A stretch of 26,258 nt of DNA from positions 964,330 through 990,587 of the forward strand of contig BFEA01000238.1 of the NCBI GenBank assembly GCA_003427395.1, in the 5' to 3' direction. The notes beneath the pieces are model-generated. The model ran no database searches. It was not told where the DNA came from and was given only the letters and a program-made list of their open reading frames with translations. Shown here piece by piece: positions 17,858-26,258 of the stretch (positions are counted from its first letter, which is position 1; each line of letters opens with the position of its first letter). A program made the position numbers and the translations under genes. The DNA comes from Chara braunii. Taxonomy: Eukaryota > Streptophyta > Charophyceae > Charales > Characeae.

Positions 17858-19638
17858 CTACGGGCAGTGCATGGAAGCTAAGCTTCGTCCGGGTGGTGCC
17901 CTGATAACCTCACCACCTTCTCTGTCCAGCAAGCTCAGGCGGATGTCAGCAAAGACCTTCTCTAGATCCTCCAGATCCCTGTGACTCCTTTGAAGGTTAA
18001 CAACTTCTTGCGGAGCTTCCTCCTCCCTTTCCTCTTCCGGTGATTCGCGGTTTTCGTTTATCTCTATTCGCCGCCGAGTCAACAGTTGTTTAAGCCCTTT
18101 GAGCAACCTAGGGCTGGCCTGCAGCATGGTCTGAAACGATACCGACACCATGGTTCCTAGTAATTTACTAAGGGTTTTATCGATCTCAGGCATGGTTAAG
18201 ATCGGGATTTGATACCTAAACTTCTTCTTAGCAGCGGTGACCTTGTCTGTAGGGTCCTCTTCCGTAGGCTTCCCATAAACTTTCTCAGGTTCCCCGGCCT
18301 CGGGGTCTGCCTGAGGCGCAGAGCCTCCAGCAACCTCCTTCATCACAGTGTCACGAATAATCCTTCTCCCAGCCGTCCCTAACCAAGTAGTCGCGTTCAC
18401 ACTATCACGTCCGTCACTTTCCAAAATGAAGTTGACCTGTAGCCCGCGGCCCCGGAGTTGGTCCCAGATGATATCGACCACCGGCTCAGCTTCTACTGCT
18501 GCTATTTCTAACCCATTGAGCATGATAATGGCGCGCCGCATTCCCCCTGGCGAGTTCCAATTCACCTGTTCTCCCTGTGGTGCGAATATATCTCCTTTTA
18601 GTGATCTGGTACATCTCCTTTTTAATATATCGTGGTTGAGCTTTGGACATGCGCGCACAAAATGCCTTACCGCGGTGCAGTACCTGCATTGCTCATTAGC
18701 GGGATCTCTCCGTCTGAATCCTTGCTTGGCTACTCCTGGCGGAACTACGGCTTCCTGGGGAGGGAGGGCGGGTCGGGATACTTGCGCCTGCATAACCATC
18801 AGCGCGTTCTCCACCCTTTCAATCTTATTGTTGACTCCGTGCACGCGTTCATGTAGACTTTCAATCCCCCTTTTTACCTTGTCGCCTGTCCTGCCGGTCA
18901 GATCTATGACCTCCCCTTCCTTAAGCAAGGCCAATGTCTCGGTCACTACTGTCTTCTCGGCCAGATCCGTTACCGTACTGAAATCAACATCCCTGGTGTT
19001 TACAAACTTGCTCGTCTGCAGGTAAGCCGACAGGATCTTGTCCTTGTCGAACTCGGAGAACTGCCTGAGGAAGTATTTGCTCATTATCCGGTCCGTAACC
19101 CCGGGGATCCTTAGTGCTACCAGGGTAAACTCCCGTAGGAAGTCATTGTACGTTGCGAAGTTCTTCCTCTGAACTGCCGCTAAGTCGGCTTCCGTTGCCA
19201 TTTTCTCCACTGCCAGTTACTTCCTCGTCATTACATCCCGGGTTTCCTTCCAAGATCGACTCGCGGCTACGATGGCCATTATTTCTCGCCCCAGGCTCAA
19301 TGACACATGTTGCCCCATGTGGTCCATCTTTTCTTCTTCGGTCCATTTTAACAACGCAGCCAGGTTTTCATAATCTATTAGGAACTCCGTGATGTTTGCC
19401 CCATCAAATGTCAACTTTTTCTTAGCGTCTGCTAGGTGGCCTTGGTTTTTGTTTAGTGCTCGCGCGAGGGATAATACTATCTTCCCGAGGCCGCCTTCGG
19501 ATCTACTGGCCTCGCCCGCCGTACTGGTATCCTGCCCTTCCTTTCCGTCCCTGTGTCCTTCCCTAGTCTTTGCAGTCCCTTCCGAGTCGAACCATCCCAA
19601 CACCCTTTCCTTAAGGCTCCAGAGCCCTTCACATCCTC
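17858..19638 (-). pseudogene. R1 gag (capsid and CCHC nucleocapsid), one in-frame stop
   Basis: Gag packages element RNA. The frame begins after a TGA at about 19638 and runs with one interruption, a TAA at 19219-19217, to a stop at 17858. LTFDGANITEFLIDYENLA, then SWKETRDVM, YNDFLREFTLVALRIPG and YFLRQFSEFDKDKIL form a retrotransposon gag domain. A zinc knuckle C-x2-C-x4-H-x4-C (CRYCTAVRHFVRAC) lies at 18688-18647. Downstream are a low-similarity segment and a charged region (SPEEEREEEAPQEV) leading to the protease stub. Codons on both sides of the TAA are in one frame, so a single substitution accounts for the break. Length is about 590 codons. Confidence 0.85.
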
Positions 19639-19676
19639 ACATTACTGTCGGCGTGGTCGGCAAGCGGCTAGCCCTG

Positions 19677-20249
19677 CTATCTATGGCTGGTGGATTCGTA
19701 GCTTTCTCTGCTTCCACTCCCCTTCCTCCTCTTGCTTGGTGTGCCTCCACGGTCACTACCCTTATCCCCTCGCCTAGTTCCGCCTCGACTGGCTTTTCGT
19801 TCGTTCCGCGGTTCTTCCTGCAGAGGGCCTTCTTCGTTCCCAGTCATCATTTCCTCAATCAATCTTGCCTTGTACTCTACGGTCCTTTTTTCTATTTCCG
19901 CTAGCTTGCGCCTCGCATCAGTGACCCTCACTTTCTTAGACACAGCTCCCTCTGAATTTCGGGGGCTTGTCCTGTCCTTATTTCTACCCTCCCTTGTCTC
20001 CTGGGTCCCTTGCTTGCTTCCCCCGGCTTTCCCCGAGCTTTCCCCTGAGGAGATTTCCTTCCGGTTCCCCTTGGTACCATCCGGATTTATCAATTCTCTG
20101 TCCTTCTGACCCTCGTCGCTTTGTACGACGTTGCCTCCTAAGCCTGGTCCTCCCTCGCCCTTACGATTATCTGTCTCATCTTCCATCGCCATTTTGCCTA
20201 GTTCTGCATAAACCAGAGGATTCCCCAGGACACAGGCAGCGCGGGGCAT
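19677..20249 (-). pseudogene. R1 gag N-terminal charged region
   Basis: An open frame of 190 codons, likely starting at ATG 20249 or the in-frame MAMEDETDN start near 20192. It is rich in Gly, Glu, Lys and Ser, with a coiled-coil-like stretch ARRKLAEIEKRTVEYKARLI and basic Arg-rich parts. It ends at a TAG 35-40 bp before the gag capsid frame opens in another register, so a frameshift probably separates two parts of one former protein. No known domain besides the coil. Confidence 0.6.
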
Positions 20250-20464
20250 TTAGGTTCCATCGGTTCTGGTTTCTTTGACTTAGCTTATTTCGAGAGTAGG
20301 CCCGTCCCCATTTCCATCCTCCGATTGCTTCCCTAAGGAGTCGCGGTCGGCCCTGCTGCCTTATCGAGCTAAGGAACGTAACTTAGTTTACCTTACGACA
20401 GGCTTGTTTAGAGTGCCCCAATTTCGTCGTTCCGGGCGCGTAGGAGTTCTGCTCGGGCATCCCG
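20250..20464 (-). other. Spacer between module ORF and gag
   Basis: About 215 bp with no open frame of note on minus, lying between the stop of the upstream ORF (20465) and the first gag ATG (20249). Confidence 0.5.
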
Positions 20465-20654
20465 TTAGGAAAAGTCCTTGAGCAGTATCCCCTTTTCAAA
20501 TTCTAGGGTCATGGCAATCATCATGAGTCTGCTCTTCCCCTCATCCCGCAACGGTTTTTTATCGTCCGGGTCCGATGGTTCTCCCTTATTCCCACCGGTG
20601 AGCCCGCATAGGTAGCGGAATCTGCTTGATTTGCCCTATTGGCTTGCCTCCGGG
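20465..20654 (-). pseudogene. C-terminal tail of R1 module protein
   Basis: Minus frame reads SSRFRYLCGLTGGNKG, then PSDPDDKKPLRDEGKSRLMM and IAMTLEFEKGILLKDFS before a TAA at 20467-20465. It is too short to stand out as an ORF, but reads as protein-like and follows module 4 after a frame change. I infer it is the C-terminus of the same protein. No family recognised. Confidence 0.45.
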
Positions 20655-21396
20655 CTAGTCCCGCTCTCGTCCTCGCGGCCCTTCCGGTTCAGTAGGTTCC
20701 TCGAATAGTTGAACCACCGTCGCTTGATAACTCTCTCCTATCTCGATTTCCCTCCGAATTATGTGCTCATATTCCGCCCAGGCTAGCCGTGGCAACCCAA
20801 ATATCACGATATTAATAACTTCCAGCAATTCATGGGTCTGGTTTCCCCAGAAACGGCCCATGCTCCACAACAACATCATAGAACATCCCGATGGTTTGAT
20901 GGGGAAAGTGATCTACCCAGATTATTGTCGAGTCCGCCAGATCCTGCGCCCTTGCGAGGCTCCCGAAGATGAGGTCTATCATGAATCGGGGGACCCGACA
21001 TCTCAGCAGGGTTGTTGGTGCCCTAAACTCCCTCCAACCCCCCATTTCCACCCTGGTGAGTAAGCCCACGTTCCTCCTACCCCTGATTGATTGGCCTATT
21101 CGTGTCAACGCCCGGAGGACCCTTCGAAAGACTGGGGCCAGCTCGTGGCCTTGCGCTATTCCTATCCCCAGCGAGTGCCAGCCGGTCTCGGGTAGATACA
21201 AGACCCAAGTAACTTCCAAATTGGAAAACAAATCATCCCCAGGTCCTCGGTTGAATCTCATCCCCGTCCACTGACATTCCACCATCATGAAGGCACTATC
21301 TCTTCCCAAGGTCACGGCCCGCCATTCCACGTTGAAGCCCCGAAAGTCGGAACTTGATGGAAGGGACACTTCCCACCCCCTGCCGTTATTCTAGGG
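20655..21396 (-). pseudogene. R1 module protein, module 4
   Basis: Unrecognised family; function unknown. Ordered landmarks shared with modules 2 and 3: GWEVSLP, VEWRAVTLG, WVLYLPETGWHSLGIGIAQG, VEMGGWREF, VPRFMIDLIFGS, QDLADST, FYDVVVEHGPF. A frameshift near 20850 then puts the rest (GNQTHELLEVINIVIFG, LAWAEYEHII, VVQLFEE) in the next register. A TAG lies just upstream of GWE at about 21395. The protein is not membrane-like, is rich in Trp, Glu and Gly, and looks globular. It sits between module 3 and the gag leader on the same strand. Confidence 0.65.
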
Positions 21397-21645
21397 CGGC
21401 CCGGGGTACCGGGGATGGCGTACTGTTCGAACACGTCTTGTCGCCATCGCTGTTTCGGTGATTTCCTGCATAGCCCACAGAGAGGATTACGGCCCGTTCT
21501 TCAGCAACTGCCCATCCTCTTACCGTTTCCCTTCTTGTTCAAGTCCTTGTTCTTCTTTTCTGCCCTGCGATCGACACCAGCGTCCGTAGTAGCCGGACGT
21601 CTCTCCTTGTTCTTAGTCTCCTAGCATGCCCTGCTAATCTACCGC

Positions 21646-22461
21646 TCACGCCCCCCTTAGTTTACATGTCCCTTCCACACTTTGATTTCCCCACGATGTC
21701 CGGTTCCTTGGCCTTTCAATCGAACCACAGTACTTGAAAACATCATCTACGTAGAATGGGGCGGTCGCCGCCTCCCAGCTAATTATAGCGTCCCAGGCTG
21801 CCACGTCTACCTCTAGGCGGTTATACTTACCTATTCTCAGGATGGTGAAAATTTCCCAGGCTTTATCACCGTAGAAGGGCCCGTATTTCAACGAGGTCTC
21901 ATAGAATTCCTCAATCAGCCAGGCACATTCTATATGTGTTTCTTCCATGGAGTCGGCCACTTCTAAGATGTGGTTGAAACCCCCAAACCATTCGGCCACG
22001 AATTCAGGCACCCAAGTTGTAGTTCGCAGGTCGAGAGGCTTGAGTTCCTTCCATCCCCCCATCACAACTTTACTACTGACTTCGTCCCATCCTCTATTGG
22101 CGAACCTCTCGCCCTCCTTTCGGGTTCGCACCTCCCCATTCCCCAGAAGCCACATCGGATCCTGTCCCGTTGCTATCATAGTGCAGACTAGACGCCACCC
22201 GTCTTCGGAAAGAACAACCATTCCGACCGATTCCACTTTGCCTTCCGCTATCTCATCCCAACCTTCCTCTTCCCTTATTGGGTTCCGAATCCGCTCTACC
22301 CATACATATGATAGTCCCGGGGCAACTTCAAATCCGACCCAGTCGCACGTGGTTCCTCTCCATTCGTTTTTTGTTGGTATAGGCATTTCTATTCCCCTTT
22401 TGAGTCGCCTTGGTTCCCATCCCTTGAAGGTGTATCCCATCAGCAATTCCTCTCTAGTCAT
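21646..22461 (-). pseudogene. R1 module protein, module 3 (best preserved)
   Basis: A 271-codon open frame, the longest of the set, and the best reference for the module. In order: LLMGYTFKGWEPRRLKRG, CDWVGFEVAPGLSYVWVERI, SVGMVVLSEDGWRLVCTMIA, SSKVVMGGWKELKPLDL, TWVPEFVAEWFGGFNHI, LEVADSMEETHIECAWLIEE, FYETSLKYGPFYGDKAWEIF, VAAWDAIISWEAATAPFYVD and DVFKYCG. Corresponding blocks occur in modules 2 and 4 in the same order. No zinc knuckle, protease or RT motif is present, and no family I know matches. It contains no stop, which suggests that the ORF was coding until recently or that this module decayed least. Confidence 0.7.
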
Positions 22462-22518
22462 CTTTTCCTTTCCTGCACAATGTCAAGCCACTCGGTCTCC
22501 CCAAGTAAGTCACCCACC

Positions 22519-23155
22519 TTAGAAGTCCCAGTCCTCTATCTCATCATCTTTGTCCTTGTCACTGACTTCGTTGTGGAACAATTCCTTCACTCCTTCCAGG
22601 AATGTCTCCCCTACTGCCACATTTCTGTAAACTATCCCCCAATGCACGGAGCTAGGGACAAAGACATTGTCTATGCTAAGGCCGTTCAGCACCTTGGCTA
22701 GCTCCTCTGCCCAATTCCCTTCAAACGGCCCCATTTCTACCAACAACCGGAAGAAGTCATGCCTTGCGCATTGGTATAGTCCAAGGGTTGTCATGGACTG
22801 GCATACCTGTACTAGCCTGCTCCGGGTTCCGAAAGACCGCATCCACCAGAAAAGGAGGCAGCACACATCGCATGGTTCTGACGGGTCGCCTCACGCTTCC
22901 TCTATTCCCGAGTTCCACTCGCACATCTACCCTTTCCATTTCCATTTCCGCCCGCTGACATGCAGCCCATACAACCTCCCTCTCTGCCTTCCTAAAGAAT
23001 TCGTCGGGCATATTCCATAGCACCAATTCTATGACCATAGCGTTCTCCCCATCTTGCGACAAGTAGACCCACCTCCGAGTTTCCACCGTCCCTCGGAACT
23101 CCAAATCCATTAAGTTTGGCGACAACCTTGTCAAGCTGACTTTAGTCCATACCGT
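22519..23155 (-). pseudogene. R1 module protein, module 2 (frameshifted)
   Basis: Starts in frame with module 1 after a TAA at 23158-23156. Blocks in order: TVWTKVSLTRLSPNLMDLE, RRWVYLSQDGENAMVIELV, WNMPDEFFRKAE, RVDVRVELGNRGSV, VLPPFLVDAVFRNPEQA. A frameshift near 22825 then leads to VQVCQSMTTLGLY, HDFFRLLVEMGPFEGNWAEE, LAKVLNGLSID, VHWGIVYRNVAVG and VKELFHNE, ending with an acidic tail (DKDKDDEIEDWDF) at 22519. The same block order as in modules 3 and 4 shows that it is a diverged paralogue. Confidence 0.65.
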
Positions 23156-23430
23156 TTATATCCAAAGGAATGCGTCCTCTTCTTCCAGCATTACGGTTTG
23201 ATATGCTAGCTCAAGATCTGTCCACGTCCCATCTTCCGGGAGGACGACCGATACCCCATCCTTTACATCTACTGGCATTTCCGGACCACTAGTATAGATC
23301 GGGGATGACAACCACCGCACCATCATGTTTCCGGCACCCGACCCCTGTTTCCATAAGAGAGTACCAAATGGCCCTTCCGGTCAGGTCAACCCATGTCCTA
23401 GATGAGAATTATTTCAGACCCCTCATCAAG
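23156..23430 (-). pseudogene. R1 module protein, module 1 (N-terminal part only)
   Basis: Short frames on minus: SSRTWVDLTGRAIWYSLMET at about 23400-23335, then after a frame change MPVDVKDGVSVVLPEDGTWT and DLELAYQTVMLEEEDAFLWI, stopping at TAA 23158-23156. They correspond to the first third of modules 2-4 (DWVGFEV.., VVLSEDGW..). The following C-terminal two-thirds are absent, because module 2 begins immediately. Confidence 0.55.
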
Positions 23431-25020
23431 GTCTCCCTAATTTACCTCCCCATTCCTAAGTACCACCTCCCCACCGTACCCTCGGTCGGCCACTCACTAC
23501 CCAACATTCTTTCTCTTGGTTCCATTCCGATTGACCTCTATCCTCCTTCCTTCTGATCATCTCTCACTCGTGTAGACTTAGATAGGGAGGTGAGAATAGA
23601 CTAGAGTCATACCCTTTTCAACAGTTCAACCTCAATCAAACTTTACAGAGGAGGAATACACAGAAAAAATGTCAGGTAGTCTCACATACGGGTCGGTCAT
23701 CTCCTCACCAGCCTACCCCAATATGGTCTCTCCGCCGGTACTTTCGACAGAGTTTTATCCCATACCTCAAGCGCAGCTCAACCGTCGCGAGCGCGGTACC
23801 CAGGCTCCGACACAAGGTGTTACCCCTATCCATTCGCCCAAAATACCCCATCTCGTATTGTCGCTCTTGCATACCCTCGTTGGTACCGAAAATCACCTCG
23901 CGCACCCCGTTAGGAGCATTAGTCATCCGTCCGAGCATTCACTTTCATCGGTCCGACAAGAATCAGCCTTTCCCAGGCCGTACTACAGGAAGCTACTAAT
24001 CATCTCCGAGGTTCCATCCTTGCCCCGCATGCAGTGGTACTCCCCCCCGCCAGTCAACAGGCTACGCCTCGCCTAAGAAGACGTTTCGCACCCCGCCCGG
24101 GCAAGATCATCGAGCCATGCTCGGACCGCCTAATCAACCGGCCAGACAAACTCCCGTTCGACAGCTCGGTGACCTGACCTCCGCACACGAAATCCGGTGA
24201 ACTTCAAAGAGAGCGACGTTTCGCAACCCACACCAGCCGGTGCAGACCCATCCTTTCCTTCCGAAAGGCAGGACGCTCAAATCCCATCATGCAAGTCACA
24301 AGTCCCAAGTGGGACACACATAATACAAGTGCCTTTCCTTTGGTGCACCCAGCGCTTCCTACCCATAACTCACAATTTTCTCTCAGGACAATGAGTGTCA
24401 CTCCCCCTACTTCCATACACAGTGGTTGGTTCCTTTTTGTAAGAATCTTGAAAGGTGAGTTAGTTTTCCTTGGAGTCTAGCAACTCCCTCCATTCCCTTT
24501 CTCTTCATTCGTCTGTCCTTTCATAGGGAGGGGTTGTTTCTTCTTGATGACCCGTTGTGTTCATGTTGGTTCCTTCAAGCATTTCAATGTGTATAGTGCA
24601 TGAGCCCGTTGGGCTCAAAGAAGAAGAGAGAAGAGCACCCATTCGGTCGGATCACTCTGCCCTGGGATTTTCATTGGATCCCGGCCGAACCCGAAGGACC
24701 AACCGCCTGCCAGGTAACCGGAGCCCTTCTTTCGCACGAAGAGGAAGGGTCGACCTGCGACTTGCCCAAGGCTTCCCCGAACTGGTGAACACCAGCACCG
24801 AACGAAGGAGGGCTAGAGCCATCCCACAAGGAGATGGCTAATCAAGTGCATAGCATGCATGTTATACCTCCAGGCCTGGCCATGCCATGCGCCCAACACT
24901 CAAATCTGATTCTCACAAGGGTAGAGCAAGCACAAGTCCAATTTCCTTATCTTTAGTTGTGTACACGTCAATGCGTCGGGCGCCCCTTTTGGAATCGCAA
25001 AGGTCAGTTTAACCCAATGC
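23431..25020 (-). other. R1 5' leader region, no clear gene
   Basis: In R1 sense this lies between the candidate PBS and the module ORF. Open frames up to 135 codons exist on both strands (for example minus 23705-23938, 24204-24416), but I recognise no motif and see no clear module remnant. A decayed start of the module ORF or a long untranslated leader are both possible. Confidence 0.4.
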
Positions 25021-25035
25021 CCGTCACCTCCACCA
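25021..25035 (-). promoter_or_regulatory. Candidate R1 primer-binding site
   Basis: On minus TGGTGGAGGTGACGG starts four bases inside the LTR terminus (TG at 25040 on +). A PBS begins with TGG (complement of CCA). The matching tRNA would end in CCGTCACCTCCACCA; I cannot name it. The call rests on position and the TGG start. Confidence 0.45.
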
Positions 25036-25214
25036 TTTTTGTAGGGCCAAACCCCAGTAGACTTTCGAGCCTTGGTCGACCCCGCTGTGGGTCCCATTTG
25101 GCTCGGTCCGCCCACGCTCATGCTCAGGGCGGGGGTCGTTCGTCCTAGGATCACCCCCACCTAGTGCTTTGAGATGAATGGGGGTGGTCCATAGCACGAA
25201 AGAGCTTTGACATT

Positions 25215-25258
25215 GGGGATGTAGCTCCGCCCTCACGCCGGGTGGTAGTCTCGCTGGG
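25215..25258 (+). repeat. tRNA-Ala 5'-half-like segment in R1 (copy C)
   Basis: GGGGATGTAGCTCCG, one change from the tRNA-Ala start seen in copies B and D, followed by 'ggtggtagtctcgct'. A T12 run starts at 25274. Confidence 0.4.
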
Positions 25259-26136
25259 CATTCAGCACGCTGATTTTTTTTTTTTTCTTGGTTGTGTTCT
25301 CAAGCAACTACTCCTTCCAATACGCAGGCAGTCCAGGGGTTCTTTGAGAATTTTCTTCTCTTGTGAGCAGGCTAAGCGTCATCCTTACGCCGCACACCAT
25401 TTCCCTAAGCATTGCAGTTCTACGGCATCATCAGGGTGAGGCGATGCCGTACTCCCCCTCACCTCTACGCCCCCTCGGGTCTCAAGCATCTCATCCATCA
25501 TTATTGGCGCAGGCCCCTTAGTCTTTATAGGGCCTTTACATGCATGCACAGGCTACTGCACATTCCCCTTAGTAAGTTTGCACTTCCCTCTTTCATTCAC
25601 ATTCCAAGGCACAAACGCAAGATCACTTTCATGGATTGGTTTTATGCTAAGGGTCCCATAGCCCCTTTACCCGTTCTTCGCGTTCCCGTCGCCGCCCAGT
25701 TTCTCCCGGCCCTATCCCGCTCAACGCGTCCCAAGCCTTTACTTACCCGCATAATTCCACACAAAGCAAAGACCGGTACAATCCCCCATTGGGGTCAACA
25801 CATAGCCCTTCCCGCATGCCTATCTTTCCTTTCCCTTAGGCTTCTCTTTGTGCTCAATCAGCCCATTCTCTTCTTGTAGTCATGCAGTCGGGGAAATGGT
25901 TGACTCAAACTTACCTTGCTTTAACTTATACTTTCTCCGGGGTTCCGCCTTCTCCCACTTTTTCAAATGTCATTTTTCCTTTGCTTTCTTGGCGGCACAA
26001 GGGACCGGCTACCCTTCCCTTGCCCTCTTTTTCCACCAAGTGAGGCCTGATTTTCTTTTACCGTTCGTTCCCTGGCAATGTAACAAGTGAGGGAAGAAGG
26101 ATTAGTCATATGCCAAGTGAGGGGAAGGGAGAGAGA

Positions 26137-26170
26137 AAGAGCAAGATGGAGAGGGAGAGAGAGAGAGAGT

Positions 26171-26258
<88 letters not shown>
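26137..26258. repeat. (GA)n microsatellite at window edge
   Basis: GA dinucleotide run reaching the last base. Equivalent to the tract at 17673-17800. Confidence 0.95.

Larger units (their letters stand above)
25040..26258 (-). mobile_element. R1 5' LTR (copy C), cut by window end
   Basis: Direct repeat of 16571-17800 with few differences, starting 'tgtagggccaaacccc' and ending in the (GA)n tract at the window edge. It is the 5' LTR, given gag on minus and the PBS candidate just inside it. Open frames on + within it (155 codons, 25412-25879) also occur disrupted in copy B and lack motifs, so I treat them as chance. Confidence 0.8.

Noticed and set aside
18348-20278. Long plus-strand open frames (up to 225 codons)
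   Set aside because: They are antisense shadows of R1 gag, whose minus frame carries the CCHC knuckle and gag motifs.
21947-22522. 191-codon plus-strand frame
   Set aside because: Antisense shadow of module 3; Ser/Pro/Thr-rich without motif.
25412-25879. 155-codon open frame on + in the R1 LTR, and the equivalent at 16894-17335
   Set aside because: The two LTR copies do not keep the frame in common and it is antisense to the element; no motif.

Overview
The window is eukaryotic repeat DNA, not a gene-bearing locus. It has no intact host gene, but it holds at least three related LTR-retrotransposon copies, microsatellites and a 95-bp duplication around an N gap. A primer-binding site complementary to plant-type initiator-Met tRNA (TGGTATCAGAGC) next to a Ty3/gypsy pol with a chromodomain points to the green lineage. 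A land plant or streptophyte alga such as a charophyte would fit, but the sequence alone does not settle the species.

Layout. (1) 1-967: a divergent half of LTR family 'R1', starting inside a (CT)n run. (2) 968-8092: about 7.1 kb with no recognisable gene. Its centre (about 4.35-6.5 kb) is AT-richer and packed with hairpins: eight copies of a hairpin with a constant TAAGAT loop and compensating stem changes, then five copies of a larger nested-stem unit. (3) 8093-8500: the other half of an R1 LTR, so block 2 looks like an insertion that split one LTR. (4) 9156-about 10130: PBS and LTR of element E3. (5) 10171-16570: element E1, a minus-strand Ty3/gypsy chromovirus with two ~800-bp LTRs and a badly decayed gag-like/RT/RNase H/integrase/chromodomain region. 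It contains a 125-N gap flanked by a 95-bp exact duplication. (6) 16571-26258: element R1, minus strand, with ~1.2-kb LTRs at both ends.

Within R1 the order on the minus strand is LTR, candidate PBS, long leader, a region of four related modules of a protein family I do not recognise (23430-20465), gag with a CCHC knuckle (20249-17858), and a stub of aspartic protease running into the (GA)n tract of the other LTR. RT, RNase H and integrase are absent. The element therefore looks non-autonomous and carries an extra multi-domain ORF upstream of gag. All ORFs carry stops or frameshifts, so this copy is a relic.

The two strongest leads are the TAAGAT hairpin array (4787-5501), partly enclosed by a perfect 22-bp long-range inverted repeat, and the four-module protein in R1.
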